The notes below the pieces were generated by a model, which worked only from the letters and a program-made list of their open reading frames with translations, was not told where the DNA came from and ran no database searches. Shown piece by piece: positions 35,640 through 45,712 of a DNA stretch of 64,000 nt (the stretch's first letter is position 1; each line of letters begins with the position of its first letter). A program made the translations under genes and the position numbers. Source of the stretch: Chitinophaga dinghuensis (GTDB taxonomy: Bacteria; Bacteroidota; Bacteroidia; Chitinophagales; Chitinophagaceae); assembly GCF_003259435.1 (NCBI RefSeq), contig NZ_QLMA01000001.1, positions 62,001 to 126,000 of the forward strand, in the 5' to 3' direction.

Positions 35640-35686
35640 CCGCCGCTCCAATGCAGCTATGCTGACACCTGGAACGGCGGTATTTT
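35640..35686 (+). terminator. Intrinsic terminator of tonB
   Basis: CCGCCG (35640-35645) pairs with CGGCGG (35675-35680) and TCC with GGA inside it; a small CAGC/GCTG hairpin fills the loop. TATTTTT follows. Confidence 0.75.
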
Positions 35687-35726
35687 TAAAAGGGTTATCC
35701 TGAGGTGAAAATCTGTAGCCTGGTAT

Positions 35727-37496
35727 TTATCGTCTATATACTTCGTTGCCGTCTTTGTAGGTCCTCGATACCACTGTTACACTTGGGTCTATTTGCATCG
35801 GATCGCCTGAAATCAATATCATATCCGCTTTCTTACCCTTATCTAAGGTCCCTTTGGAGCTTAGTTCTCCCCACTGGATAGCTGCATTAACCGTCATAGC
35901 TTTTAAAGCATTGTAACCATCGATACGTTGTTCTGGACCGAGGACTGTTTTATCCATAAGTGTGATACGATTTACGGCACTATATGCAGCCGTGAGCATA
36001 TCTGGTGGGGTAACTGGAGCGTCTGTGTGAATCGTGAAAAGTATGTTATTGTCTAATGCATCTTTACAAGGACTGATACGACGAGCGCGGGTCAAGCCCA
36101 TAGTAGTATCCCGGTGCCATACGCCCCAAAGGTAAGTATGTGTAGGAAAAAAGCTGGGCATCAGAAAGGATGTATCATTTTTAAATCGTAGTATCTGGTC
36201 AGTTGTACACATCTGACTATGTATGATTACATTTTTCAAAGGCGCTTTGTGGTTTTTTAAATTTTCTATTACACTTAACCCTTCTTCAATGGCAGCATCT
36301 CCGTTACAATGAATATGTACACTCATTCCCATATCAAATACTCCTTTTACATATTCCCTCAGTTTTACAGGGTCAGGATAAATAGGGGCGCCACGATATC
36401 CTGGTTTTTCCCAAATTGGAGGATGGGCATACGCCACTTTTAGCCATGCGTCTCTACCTTGCGGCGATCCATCAAAGGTGAATTTCACACCTCCTATTTT
36501 GAAGTGATGGGAACCGTAATTGTAATTATTATAGTATTGTTTCCAATGGCTAAGATTATCTTTATTGGTATCAAAATCTGGTAGCACAATAAAATCTGCG
36601 GTAAGTTGGTTATTCATATTTAAACCTTCTATCAGTAATAATGAATTGGGATCGCAGCGTCCTTCGCAGACTGTTGTCAACCCATTTGCAAACCACAGTT
36701 TTTCTGCTCTCATCAACCTCGCCACAGTGGAATCTTTATTAGCATTCGTGTGTTTAAGTATATATTCCATTGCAGCAACATTGGCATTTTCTGTCAACAG
36801 GCCAGTTGGTTGACCATTTTCCCTTACAATGGTGCCTCCCTCTACGGAAGCATTGGGGTCCATAAATCCTAATGCCTTGAGCAGAGCCGTGTTACCAACT
36901 CCCATATGCCCGGAATTATGTATCAGATACATGGGGTGATTTCCTGAAAGGTTGTCCAGACTGTCTCTTCTTGGATGTTGCATCGGCGTCAGGCGGGAAT
37001 CGTCATAGCCATTACCTACCACCAGGCCAGTTGGATTACTGACAAGTTTGGCCGCATTTCGCATGGTACTGTAAAGCTGTGTCATGGTGTTGACATTGCC
37101 ATAAGGTAAGGGGGCGAGATCAATGGTTGCATAGGCGCTCACCTGTTGGGCAATGTGGGCATGCGGGTCAATGAAGCCAGGCATGAGGATAGTCCCTGCC
37201 GTTATAAATTCCATCTTTACCTCCTCTCCGTGAGTCGCATTTTTATTGACAAACATCTTCGCACTGTCCGCAGTTCCGATAAACTTTATAATTCCATTTT
37301 GTTCTACCAATGCATCCACATAATTATAGAGATCATTAACATTCTTTCCTCTCATTGTCAGAATACGTTTTGAAAAAACGGGGGCCGACAAGTACATGGT
37401 AAAGGTAGTGGAATTTTTTTTGGACTGTCCTATGGCTGGTGTACATAGTACCAATGCCGATATTAGGCAGAATAGCTGTAGAAAGTTTTTTTTCAT
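35727..37496 (-). CDS. Exported YtcJ-like amidohydrolase (amidohydrolase_3)
   Basis: This 589-residue metal-dependent hydrolase has a signal peptide (about 1-23) and the composite amidohydrolase fold. Metal ligands are His112 and His114 (FIDPHAHIAQ), with further candidates in SVHIHCNGD, VIIHSQMC and HTDAPVTPP. Such proteins cut amide or similar bonds in small molecules; the substrate is unknown. Export to the periplasm is common for this group in Bacteroidota. The two genes upstream on the same strand (37565-38773) may be co-transcribed (68 bp gap). Confidence 0.9.
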   Translation of the reverse strand: MKKNFLQLFCLISALVLCTPAIGQSKKNSTTFTMYLSAPVFSKRILTMRGKNVNDLYNYVDALVEQNGIIKFIGTADSAKMFVNKNATHGEEVKMEFITAGTILMPGFIDPHAHIAQQVSAYATIDLAPLPYGNVNTMTQLYSTMRNAAKLVSNPTGLVVGNGYDDSRLTPMQHPRRDSLDNLSGNHPMYLIHNSGHMGVGNTALLKALGFMDPNASVEGGTIVRENGQPTGLLTENANVAAMEYILKHTNANKDSTVARLMRAEKLWFANGLTTVCEGRCDPNSLLLIEGLNMNNQLTADFIVLPDFDTNKDNLSHWKQYYNNYNYGSHHFKIGGVKFTFDGSPQGRDAWLKVAYAHPPIWEKPGYRGAPIYPDPVKLREYVKGVFDMGMSVHIHCNGDAAIEEGLSVIENLKNHKAPLKNVIIHSQMCTTDQILRFKNDTSFLMPSFFPTHTYLWGVWHRDTTMGLTRARRISPCKDALDNNILFTIHTDAPVTPPDMLTAAYSAVNRITLMDKTVLGPEQRIDGYNALKAMTVNAAIQWGELSSKGTLDKGKKADMILISGDPMQIDPSVTVVSRTYKDGNEVYRR

Positions 37497-37564
37497 AAGA
37501 TGTATTTTAAATTAGTGCTTAATAAAATGGTTACTGGGCGAAAAAATGTAGAACGCAGTCTTTA

Positions 37565-38092
37565 TTATTTGCTTAATACAAAAGTTCCCGAAATCGTGAT
37601 CTGACGAGTGCTATCAGTGACACAGTACATGCGTGCATTAAAACTCCCTTTTGCCAGATGATCATTGTTTTCTTCAATGATGATAAAGCTTTCAGGACCC
37701 GGCATGGCCGTATATTCTTCGGGGTTAGCTACATTAGGCGAATTCATTTTCATTGCAATGAAACCGCCGCGGGTGATCGTCTGGCTCACAGCGGGTAAAT
37801 CATCCTTCATTGGAAGTGCCGGGTATTGGCCCGGCAGCACCGCGTCTCCCTTTAAATCTGCTAATACGCAACTGAAATAGAACGGGAAAATGTCATTCCT
37901 GTCTGTAAAGAATCCCAGTGTAGCATTGGGATTGATCGCATGTTGGGCAGTGAGTTGCCTTGTTACCAGGTGGCTTTTAAATTGATATTCCCTACCAGAT
38001 AAACGGATGGTTAGTTGGGGAGACACGGTGTCTTTTGCCGGCGCTGTTACCAACAGCATGGTGGAAAACAACAGGGTAAATAATGTATTCAT
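37565..38092 (-). CDS. Small secreted protein of unknown function
   Basis: I do not recognise this 175-residue protein. It has a signal peptide (about 1-19) and a mature part predicted to be mostly beta strand. The C-terminal part (NDHLAKGSFNARMYCVTDST followed by RQITISGTFVLSK) looks like the final strands of a beta-sandwich. It lies 6 bp downstream of a lipoprotein gene, so the two are translated from one mRNA and probably work together. Confidence 0.78.
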   Translation of the reverse strand: MNTLFTLLFSTMLLVTAPAKDTVSPQLTIRLSGREYQFKSHLVTRQLTAQHAINPNATLGFFTDRNDIFPFYFSCVLADLKGDAVLPGQYPALPMKDDLPAVSQTITRGGFIAMKMNSPNVANPEEYTAMPGPESFIIIEENNDHLAKGSFNARMYCVTDSTRQITISGTFVLSK

Positions 38093-38098
38093 AAGGAT

Positions 38099-38773
38099 CT
38101 ATTGTATTTGTAGCACAACCGCATAGCCATCATGGTCGCCAGTGGTATCCGTTTGGTTGTTTTGCATATTATCCAGGAAACGATATCCCAGCTTTTTGCA
38201 GGCAGCAAACTTGGTCAGTTGTTGCTCAAATTCGCCGGCCGCTTCCTTGAAAGTCAGGTAATCATGCGAGATGCCCAGCTCCCTGCTCGCCGCGCCTATC
38301 CAATAAAACCTGTTATCCTTGTGATAAGGCCCGAACAACCGTGCATGATCATTCGTGAAAGACCACATGTAATTAGAAAAGGCGCGGTTACTGCCATTGA
38401 GGGGAAGCTGCCCGAAGTTCTTATTGTCCATTTTCCCTTTGTAAGCTGCCGTATGTCCCTCTCGGGCCTGAAAGCCTCCTGTAGCAAATCGTTGCAGAAT
38501 CAATGTTGCAGAAGCACTGTCGGAGCCCGAAATAGTATCAATGATAATCAGATTGATGGGCTCAAATAAAGTCTTGTTGTTAATCTTCATCCCCAGCCAT
38601 TGTGCGGGCTGGTCTTTGGTAGTGTCCTGCTCAAACATCCATTTGCCGATCTGCGGCAGTGAGGAAGACACCGCAGCGGGTAATCCTTTATCCGTTTGGG
38701 AAGAGGATGGGGGCTGTACGCAACCAGTCATCATCAGCGCAAGGAAGCAGCTGAACAGGATAGTATTCTTCAT
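38099..38773 (-). CDS. Lipoprotein of unknown function
   Basis: I do not recognise this 224-residue protein. Its signal ends at Cys18 (LMMTGCVQPP). The mature part has no obvious catalytic motif; a central stretch reads YHKDNRFYWIGAASRELGIS and the C-terminal half is helical. It is the first gene of a two-gene unit with the secreted protein at 37565-38092. Confidence 0.76.
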   Translation of the reverse strand: MKNTILFSCFLALMMTGCVQPPSSSQTDKGLPAAVSSSLPQIGKWMFEQDTTKDQPAQWLGMKINNKTLFEPINLIIIDTISGSDSASATLILQRFATGGFQAREGHTAAYKGKMDNKNFGQLPLNGSNRAFSNYMWSFTNDHARLFGPYHKDNRFYWIGAASRELGISHDYLTFKEAAGEFEQQLTKFAACKKLGYRFLDNMQNNQTDTTGDHDGYAVVLQIQ

Positions 38774-38870
38774 TTGGAGTTAAATTATTTTTATGCAATA
38801 AGTGAGAAGGATTCCTCACATATCGAGTTGCAAATAAAAGGCGGATTGTGCAATAAAACCTTGACTTATG

Positions 38871-39443
38871 TCAAATTTTTCTCCTGATCCTGCTTAAGGT
38901 TTCCATATTGATGCACAGATAGGATGCGATCAGATGTAACGGTACCCGCTGTACGATTTCTCCATGACACTCCAACAGAAACCGGTATCTGTCGGTTGCT
39001 TCCCGTTTTCGGAGATTGAACGCCCGCTCTTCGCTCAGAATATAGTAATGCTCTATCAGACTGGTATAGACCTTTTGAAAACAGGCATGATCCTGAATCA
39101 ACTGTTTCATGTTTTCATATTTCAACCCCACAGCCATGCAATCTTCAATGGCGGTAATGGTTTCTTTCGATGGTTTCTGCCGCAGGAAACTCTCCACAGA
39201 AATCACGAATTCGTTCTCTTTCATGAACCAGGTAGTAGCAGTGTATTTCGTCTCCTCATAACTACTATATAACAATCCTTCTTCCAGAAACAAGGCATAC
39301 CTGCATATTTCCCCATAAGATACCCACTGCTTTTTTTTGGGAATATGAATCACCTCCAGTTCCATAGAGAGGTCGTGGATGAATTCTTCAGTCAGGGGAT
39401 GAATCCGGGAAAATAAGTTAATCATCTGAGGGGATACAGGCAT
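38871..39443 (-). CDS. Crp/Fnr-family transcriptional regulator
   Basis: This regulator has an N-terminal cyclic-nucleotide-binding-type beta-roll (about 10-120, counting from MPVSPQMI) and a short C-terminal region with a helix-turn-helix (LHLIASYLCINMETLSRIRR). Bacteroidota carry many of these, and most lack the cysteines and cAMP ligands of the classical proteins, as here. I place the start at 39443 (MPVSPQMI); the frame from 39500 adds 19 poorly conserved residues. It is divergent from the phosphoenolpyruvate carboxylase gene, which it may control, but no binding site was identified. Confidence 0.88.
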   Translation of the reverse strand: MPVSPQMINLFSRIHPLTEEFIHDLSMELEVIHIPKKKQWVSYGEICRYALFLEEGLLYSSYEETKYTATTWFMKENEFVISVESFLRQKPSKETITAIEDCMAVGLKYENMKQLIQDHACFQKVYTSLIEHYYILSEERAFNLRKREATDRYRFLLECHGEIVQRVPLHLIASYLCINMETLSRIRRKI

Positions 39444-39699
39444 GACAGATTCGAAAATTTTAAATATTTCGTGCGCAAAAATTGTATAACATATTGGCAA
39501 TAAAATTGTTCTGAAGGAGGGAAGGCGGCCGGACTTATATTTATATATCTATTTTAGATAAATTTCAAACAATTTAGATATCTGTAAAAAAATAATTAAA
39601 AAATAATGGGTTTGGTATATAAACAACTAAACAAAATAATTATTAATTTAACGCCCGCTTAGTTACGCATCTTGGTCCAAACATAGGAAAATCATAGTT

Positions 39700-42279
39700 A
39701 TGGAAGCTCCGGTTAATAATTCGCTGCAACAGTTTAAGAATCTGGTTGGGACAAAGTTTCAGCTTTATAACAGCCTCTTTACCTCGCTGCCTTTCCATCG
39801 CGTGGAGAAGACCGGGATATTCCTTTCCCTCTTCCTCCTCCACTGCGAAGAAGGCTACGCGAAGGGCGGGAGTCCACATGAAATAATGGACTCTTTCTTC
39901 GATCAATACACCAATTACAAGGATGAACAGCAAAAAACAGATCTGCTGTTCCGGTTTGTTCAATACGCAGAAAGACAGGTCGTATTATTCGATGCCCTGG
40001 AAGATGCTGCATTCCGCCATATTCGCGACATGCAAGGCGCTGGTACCCTCCGGCACCTGCAATCTGAAGTAGTACAGGAGCAGGCACAGGATGAACTCAA
40101 GGAAAAGCTGAAGGACTTCTCGGTAAGATTAGTACTCACCGCCCATCCTACGCAGTTTTATCCCGGGGAAGTACTGGGAATTATTAACGACCTGGCGAAA
40201 GCCCTCATCGAGGACAATACCGCCCAGGTGAATATGTACCTCCAGCAATTAGGTAAAACGCCTTTCTTTAAAAAGGAAAAGCCTACGCCCTATGATGAGG
40301 CCATCAGTCTGGTCTGGTTCCTGGAGAATATCTTCTACCAGGCAGGCGGAAGAATTATGTCATTCCTGAAAGGACAACTCCCCGGTGTAGTAACAGACCG
40401 CTCAAAAGTGCTCCGCATGGGCTTCTGGCCAGGAGGCGACCGGGACGGAAACCCGTTTGTAACGGCGCCGACTACAGTGGAAGTGGCCGCAGCACTGCGC
40501 AACAGCATCATGAAATGCTACTTCCGCGAAGTGAGATCCCTGCGCCGCCGACTCACCTTCAAAAATGTGGAGAACGTCGTAGCGGCACTGGAAGCCAAAC
40601 TTTCCCAGAATCTTTTTCAACCAGGACATGTATTCGATATCTCCCAGCAGGAAATACTGGACACGTTATCGACTATACGTAAAACAATTATCGATGAACA
40701 TAACGGCTTGTTTGTTCATCTGGTGGACAACCTGATCAGTAAAGTCCAGATCTTCGGATTGTTCTTTGCCACCCTGGATATCCGCCAGGACAGCTCTGTT
40801 CATGAGGCTTTGCTGGATACCATCGCCAATGTTTCGGATGTACTGCCAAAAGGATATCCGGAAATGAAAGAGGCAGAAAAAATCCAGGCTTTGCTAAATA
40901 TTTCCCGGGAGATGAATGTCGACCTGCTGGAAAAACCCCTCTTCAAAGACACCCTGGAAACCATCGCTGATATCAAGAAGATACAAAAGGCGAATGGGGA
41001 AGAAGGCTGTAACAGGTATATTATCAGTCACAGTACCAGCGCCCTCAGTGTGATGGAAGTCTATGGCCTGTTCCTGCTGAGTGGCTGGAAAAAAGAAGAG
41101 ATATCGGTAGATATCGTACCGCTTTTCGAAACCATAGACGACTTACGTCATGCAGGACGCGTAATGGCTAACCTCTACGAGAACCCGGAGTATATGCAGC
41201 ATCTGCAACGCAGGAATCATAAACAAACGATTATGCTGGGCTTCTCAGATGGTACCAAAGATGGCGGCTACCTGATGGCGAACTGGAGTATTTATAAAGC
41301 TAAAGAGGAACTGACTGCGGTTTCAGATAAATATGGTATTAATGTGGTCTTCTTTGATGGCCGTGGTGGCCCTCCTGCCCGTGGCGGTGGTAAAACGCAT
41401 CAGTTCTACGCCAGTATGGGACGCAATATCGCCAACAAGGAAATCCAGCAAACCATCCAGGGACAAACGATTAGCTCCAATTTCGGAACGGTGGATGCCG
41501 CCCAGTTTAACATGGAGCAGTTGGTGCATGCCGGTATTTCCAACGAGCTGTTTTCTTCCAGGGAAGTAACGCTGACAAAGGAGGAAGAGCATGTGATGCA
41601 ATCATTGGCAGACGCGGGCTACATGGCCTACAACAAGCTCAAGAATCATCCGTTCTTTTTGGAATACCTGGACCATGCCAGCCCACTCCGGTATTATGCG
41701 GAAGCTAATATCGGGAGTCGCCCCAGCAAGCGAAACGCGTCTGCGAAGCTAAATCTGAACGATCTCCGCGCAGTACCTTATGTAGGCGCATGGAGTCAGC
41801 TGAAACAGAATGTACCAGGCTATTATGGCGTGGGCAGTGCGTTACGGCAGCTGGAAGAGCAAGGCAAATGGGAAGCGGTAGAGCATCTGTATAAGCATTC
41901 TTTATTTTTCCGTACCCTGCTGGACAACTGTGAAATGGCTATGAAGAAGAGCTATTTCCCGCTGACAGCCTATCTGGCCAACCATCCGGAGTATGGAGAA
42001 GTGTGGAATATGATCTATAACGAATATGAAGTGACGCGTAAATATTTACTCCGACTTACCGGCGAATCCGAGCTGATGGCTGGAAGTCCGATCGATCAAT
42101 TATCCATCCAGATGCGGGAAAGAATCGTGTTGCCATTGTTGACTATTCAGCAATTTGCCCTCACGCAGATCCGCGAACTGGACAGTCATCCTGGTAATGG
42201 CCAGGGTAGGGAAGTGTGGGAGAAACTAGTGATGCGTTGCAGCTTTGGTATTATCAATGCCGGCCGTAACAGCGCATAA
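39700..42279 (+). CDS. ppc: Phosphoenolpyruvate carboxylase
   Basis: This cytoplasmic enzyme makes oxaloacetate from phosphoenolpyruvate and bicarbonate, refilling the citric acid cycle. All key motifs are present: LTAHPTQF with catalytic His149, GFWPGGDRDGNPFV (241-254), the ISHSTSALSVMEVYG region, MLGFSDGTKDGGYL, and the glycine-rich FDGRGGPPARGGGKTHQ. The C-terminus ends INAGRNSA rather than the INATAQGLRNTG-type end of the classical enzyme, but a short different end is common in this subgroup. At 859 residues it is close to the usual length of about 880-930. It is followed by the pentose phosphate genes. Confidence 0.96.
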   Translation: MEAPVNNSLQQFKNLVGTKFQLYNSLFTSLPFHRVEKTGIFLSLFLLHCEEGYAKGGSPHEIMDSFFDQYTNYKDEQQKTDLLFRFVQYAERQVVLFDALEDAAFRHIRDMQGAGTLRHLQSEVVQEQAQDELKEKLKDFSVRLVLTAHPTQFYPGEVLGIINDLAKALIEDNTAQVNMYLQQLGKTPFFKKEKPTPYDEAISLVWFLENIFYQAGGRIMSFLKGQLPGVVTDRSKVLRMGFWPGGDRDGNPFVTAPTTVEVAAALRNSIMKCYFREVRSLRRRLTFKNVENVVAALEAKLSQNLFQPGHVFDISQQEILDTLSTIRKTIIDEHNGLFVHLVDNLISKVQIFGLFFATLDIRQDSSVHEALLDTIANVSDVLPKGYPEMKEAEKIQALLNISREMNVDLLEKPLFKDTLETIADIKKIQKANGEEGCNRYIISHSTSALSVMEVYGLFLLSGWKKEEISVDIVPLFETIDDLRHAGRVMANLYENPEYMQHLQRRNHKQTIMLGFSDGTKDGGYLMANWSIYKAKEELTAVSDKYGINVVFFDGRGGPPARGGGKTHQFYASMGRNIANKEIQQTIQGQTISSNFGTVDAAQFNMEQLVHAGISNELFSSREVTLTKEEEHVMQSLADAGYMAYNKLKNHPFFLEYLDHASPLRYYAEANIGSRPSKRNASAKLNLNDLRAVPYVGAWSQLKQNVPGYYGVGSALRQLEEQGKWEAVEHLYKHSLFFRTLLDNCEMAMKKSYFPLTAYLANHPEYGEVWNMIYNEYEVTRKYLLRLTGESELMAGSPIDQLSIQMRERIVLPLLTIQQFALTQIRELDSHPGNGQGREVWEKLVMRCSFGIINAGRNSA

Positions 42280-42665
42280 ACCTGCAGCGTTTTCGATTGT
42301 TGTTAAATATAGAATAGATTGTTTGTTTAGAAGAGGAGTTTGTTGGTAATAGCCTTTCGTTGATGACTCACGGCATGTATTAGAATAGTGAACACTGTTT
42401 TGAAATTGTAAAAATTTTATTACAGAGAAATTACATATAACTAATTCATGTTGTGGGATGTTATAAAAAAACGACGCGCTATTATCAGCAAACTCCTTTC
42501 CTGCTTTATATACTGCATTATGCAGGGGGTGAAATATATCGGGAAGCAATCAGGGATCATCGGGCACTTAATCAGTATGAACAGGCTTGTGGGCAGAAAA
42601 AAAACTGTGGCAAGCACGAAAAACAACTACTTTTACAACTCCATTTATAGTAACTATTCTTCATT
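42280..42665. other. Non-coding spacer between ppc and gnd
   Basis: This 386 bp spacer holds no convincing gene and no clear terminator. Two overlapping short frames (42448-42696 and 42453-42650) have no signal or family features and one runs into gnd. It presumably contains the gnd promoter; I found no exact TTTG-N19-TAnnTTTG match. Confidence 0.55.
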
Positions 42666-44078
42666 ATGGCAAACAGCTTATATGATTTTGGAATGATTGG
42701 TCTGGGTGTAATGGGTAGAAACCTCTTACTCAACATGGCTGATCATGGCTTTTCCGTTATCGGCTTTGATAAAGACGCCACCAAGACAGGCGCACTGGAA
42801 TCCGCTGCCACGCCCGGTACTACCGTTAAAGGAGTAGCCGACCTGGCAACAATGGTACAACTGCTGGAGCGCCCCCGCAAGTTAATGATGCTGGTGCCCG
42901 CAGGACAACCCGTTGATGATGTTATCGCTTCTTTGCTCCCATTGCTGGAGCCCGGCGATGTGGTAATTGATGGTGGTAACTCCCACTACACCGACACACT
43001 GCGCCGCGTTAAATATCTCCGTGAAAAGAATATCCACTTCATGGGTATTGGCGTTTCCGGTGGCGAAAAGGGTGCTCGTACAGGACCTAGCATTATGCCT
43101 GGTGGAGACCAGGATGCATATGCGAAGGTGAAACCTATGCTGGAAGCCATTGCTGCCAAAGTGAACGATACGCCTTGCGTAGCTTATCTCGGTAAGGAAG
43201 GCGCAGGTCACTATGTGAAAATGGTGCATAACGGTATCGAATATGCGATTATGCAACTTATCAGTGAAGCATATACGCTGTTGCAAAAAGGTGCAGGCCT
43301 CAACAACGATCAGTTGCATGAAGTATTCGACAGCTGGAATAAAGGTTCATTGCAGTCTTTCCTCGTAGAAATCACCGCAGATATCTTCAATCAGAAAGAT
43401 GATAAAACTGCTGGTCGCCTCGTGGATATGATCTCTGATAAAGCCGGTTCAAAAGGTACTGGTAAGTGGACATCCCAGGATGCCATGGAACTGCCGGTAG
43501 CCGTACCAACCATCGATATGGCTGTGGCGATGCGTACCATCTCCGCTTATAAAGATCAACGTGTTGCCGCTGAGGAAATCTACGGCGATCCTGCCGCTAT
43601 CCATGTTACTGCAGAAATGTGGATCAAACAGGTACATGATGCCCTTTACTTTGCTACTATCCTGAGCTATGCACAGGGACTGGCTATGTTGCACGAAGCA
43701 TCCCGCGAACTGCAAATGGATATCCCATTGCCAGAAGTAGTGAAAGTATGGCGTGGCGGTTGTATCATCCGTTCTTCCCTGCTGGAAGTATTCACACAAG
43801 CATATCAGCAAAATACAGACCTCGCCAATATCCTGCTGGATAAAGGAGTTGCGTACCTGGTTAAATCCGTGGAAGCAAATACCCGCAGCGTAGTAGCTCA
43901 GGCCGCTACCGCAGGTTTCCCAGTGGCCGGATTTATGTCTGCCCTCTCTTACTTCGATGCATTCCGCACCGGAAGAATGGCGACCAATCTGATTCAGGCG
44001 CAGCGCGACTATTTCGGCGCGCATACTTACCAGCGTATTGATATGCCAGGCACTTTCCACACCGAGTGGAATCAGTAA
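42666..44078 (+). CDS. gnd: 6-phosphogluconate dehydrogenase, decarboxylating
   Basis: This cytoplasmic enzyme converts 6-phosphogluconate and NADP+ to ribulose 5-phosphate, CO2 and NADPH, the third step of the oxidative pentose phosphate pathway. The Rossmann motif IGLGVMGRNL (11-20), the substrate-binding GIGVSGGEKGARTGPSIMPG (about 121-140) and the catalytic GHYVKMVHNGIEYA (about 181-194) are intact, and the length (470) is standard. It is the first gene of gnd-zwf-pgl and lies 26 bp before zwf, so the two are almost surely co-transcribed. Confidence 0.97.
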   Translation: MANSLYDFGMIGLGVMGRNLLLNMADHGFSVIGFDKDATKTGALESAATPGTTVKGVADLATMVQLLERPRKLMMLVPAGQPVDDVIASLLPLLEPGDVVIDGGNSHYTDTLRRVKYLREKNIHFMGIGVSGGEKGARTGPSIMPGGDQDAYAKVKPMLEAIAAKVNDTPCVAYLGKEGAGHYVKMVHNGIEYAIMQLISEAYTLLQKGAGLNNDQLHEVFDSWNKGSLQSFLVEITADIFNQKDDKTAGRLVDMISDKAGSKGTGKWTSQDAMELPVAVPTIDMAVAMRTISAYKDQRVAAEEIYGDPAAIHVTAEMWIKQVHDALYFATILSYAQGLAMLHEASRELQMDIPLPEVVKVWRGGCIIRSSLLEVFTQAYQQNTDLANILLDKGVAYLVKSVEANTRSVVAQAATAGFPVAGFMSALSYFDAFRTGRMATNLIQAQRDYFGAHTYQRIDMPGTFHTEWNQ

Positions 44079-44104
44079 ACTAAATCTCATTTACAATTAA
44101 ACAT

Positions 44105-45610
44105 ATGCAGATCCATAAACGCCCTCCTGCTTCCATCCTGTTTATCTTCGGAGGTAGCGGCGATTTAAACTACCGGAAACTTACACCTGCGTTATACAAT
44201 CTGTTTTTGGATGATTGGATGCCCGAGCAATTTGCAATTGCAGGCTTGGGCCGCAGCCCTTACACCGACGAAAACTATCGCGCCCACCTGCTCGAAGGTA
44301 TCAGCAAGTTTTCCCGTCGAAAGGGTGAGCAGAACGGACACTGGCAGGATTTCAGCCAACATGTATCCTATCTGCAACTGGACGCGGAAGATCCTAGCCA
44401 CTATACTAAAATTACAGACCTGGTAAAAGCCAAGGAAGAAGAATGGGGCGTTCATCCGAATGTTGTCTTCTATCTGGCAGTAGCGCCTCAGCTGGTACCT
44501 AATATCGTAACCAAACTGGGTGATCTCAACCTCTGTAACGATAAGCATTGTACCCGTATCGTGGTGGAAAAGCCATTCGGGCACGATCTGCAAAGTGCAC
44601 ATGAACTCAATGAACTGCTGGCTTCCCGCTTCACGGAAGAGCAGATCTATCGTATAGACCACTACCTCGGTAAAGAAACCGTTCAGAACATCCTGGCTTT
44701 CCGCTTTGCGAATGCCCTGTTCGAACCAGTATGGAACCGCAATTTCATCGACTTTATCCAGATCACTGCTGCTGAAAGCGTAGGCCTGGAAGGTCGTGGC
44801 GGTTACTATGAAAGAGCCGGAGCCCTGCGTGATATGGTGCAAAACCATATCCTCCAGATCCTCTGCATGGTAGCGATGGAAGCGCCTGTTTCCTTCGATG
44901 CCAACGAAATCCGTAATAAAAAAGTAGACGTACTCAATGCTATCCGTCGTATTACCACGGATAAAGTACATGAGTATGCTGTACGCGGACAATACTCCAG
45001 CGGATGGATGAAAGGCCAACAGGTGGTTGGTTACCGTGAAGAAAAAGGTGTGGATCCTGCATCCAATATCGATACCTATGCCGCCGTTAAGTTCTATATC
45101 GACAACTGGCGTTGGCAAGGCGTTCCTTTCTATGTACGTACTGGTAAATACATGCATCAGAAAGCGACAAATATCGTTATCCAGTTTAAAGAAGCGCCTC
45201 ACTATGCGTTTCCGGCAGAAGCTGCACAGACATGGCGCCCTAACCGCCTGACCATCAGCATTCAACCGGAAATGGATATCCGTATCCGCTTCCAGGCTAA
45301 ACGTCCAGGCCAGTCTATGACCCTGGACCCAGTGGATATGACTTTCAACTACGATGCAGCAAACGGCGACCATGCTCCGGAAGCATATGAAACCCTGCTG
45401 CTCGATGTGATGGAAGGAGATGCTACCCTCTTCATGCGTGGCGATCAGGTAGACGCTGCATGGAAAGTGATTATGCCTATTCTGGAAACTTGGGAAAGTC
45501 GCACTCCGCAAGACTTCCCGAACTATGCTCCTGATTCATGGGGCCCGGATGAAGCAGATGTACTGGTAGCCCGCGATGGTCACAGCTGGATTAACCTGCC
45601 TTCCAAATAA
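44105..45610 (+). CDS. zwf: Glucose-6-phosphate 1-dehydrogenase
   Basis: This enzyme carries out the first step of the oxidative pentose phosphate pathway, glucose 6-phosphate to 6-phosphogluconolactone, making NADPH. The nucleotide-binding [18 protein letters not shown] (about 15-32) and the catalytic [12 protein letters not shown] (about 180-191) are clear. The 501-residue length is normal. The 102 bp between zwf and pgl contain a long stem-loop (45629-45680). Confidence 0.97.
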   Translation: MQIHKRPPASILFIFGGSGDLNYRKLTPALYNLFLDDWMPEQFAIAGLGRSPYTDENYRAHLLEGISKFSRRKGEQNGHWQDFSQHVSYLQLDAEDPSHYTKITDLVKAKEEEWGVHPNVVFYLAVAPQLVPNIVTKLGDLNLCNDKHCTRIVVEKPFGHDLQSAHELNELLASRFTEEQIYRIDHYLGKETVQNILAFRFANALFEPVWNRNFIDFIQITAAESVGLEGRGGYYERAGALRDMVQNHILQILCMVAMEAPVSFDANEIRNKKVDVLNAIRRITTDKVHEYAVRGQYSSGWMKGQQVVGYREEKGVDPASNIDTYAAVKFYIDNWRWQGVPFYVRTGKYMHQKATNIVIQFKEAPHYAFPAEAAQTWRPNRLTISIQPEMDIRIRFQAKRPGQSMTLDPVDMTFNYDAANGDHAPEAYETLLLDVMEGDATLFMRGDQVDAAWKVIMPILETWESRTPQDFPNYAPDSWGPDEADVLVARDGHSWINLPSK

Positions 45611-45628
45611 TAATCGGTAAGAAATATT

Positions 45629-45680
45629 GACTCAGGAAAAGGAGACCACGCCAACAGCGCCAGGAGCCTTTTTCTGAGTC
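45629..45680 (+). other. Long stem-loop between zwf and pgl
   Basis: The 14 bases 45629-45642 pair with 45667-45680 with a single G-U pair, around a 24-nt loop. It is not followed by a T-run, so it is probably not an intrinsic terminator. It may be an mRNA-processing or stability element that sets the pgl level relative to zwf. Confidence 0.6.
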
Positions 45681-45712
45681 ATCTTTGTTTAAGCGAGTAA
45701 AATTCTTCTTTC

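Noticed and set aside
42448-42696. 82-codon frame upstream of gnd
   Set aside because: It runs into the start of gnd in another frame and has no signal, domain or conserved feature.
44192-45511. 439-codon open frame antisense to zwf
   Set aside because: It lies entirely within the well-supported zwf gene on the opposite strand, and its translation has no recognisable domain. Long antisense frames are common in genes of this codon use.
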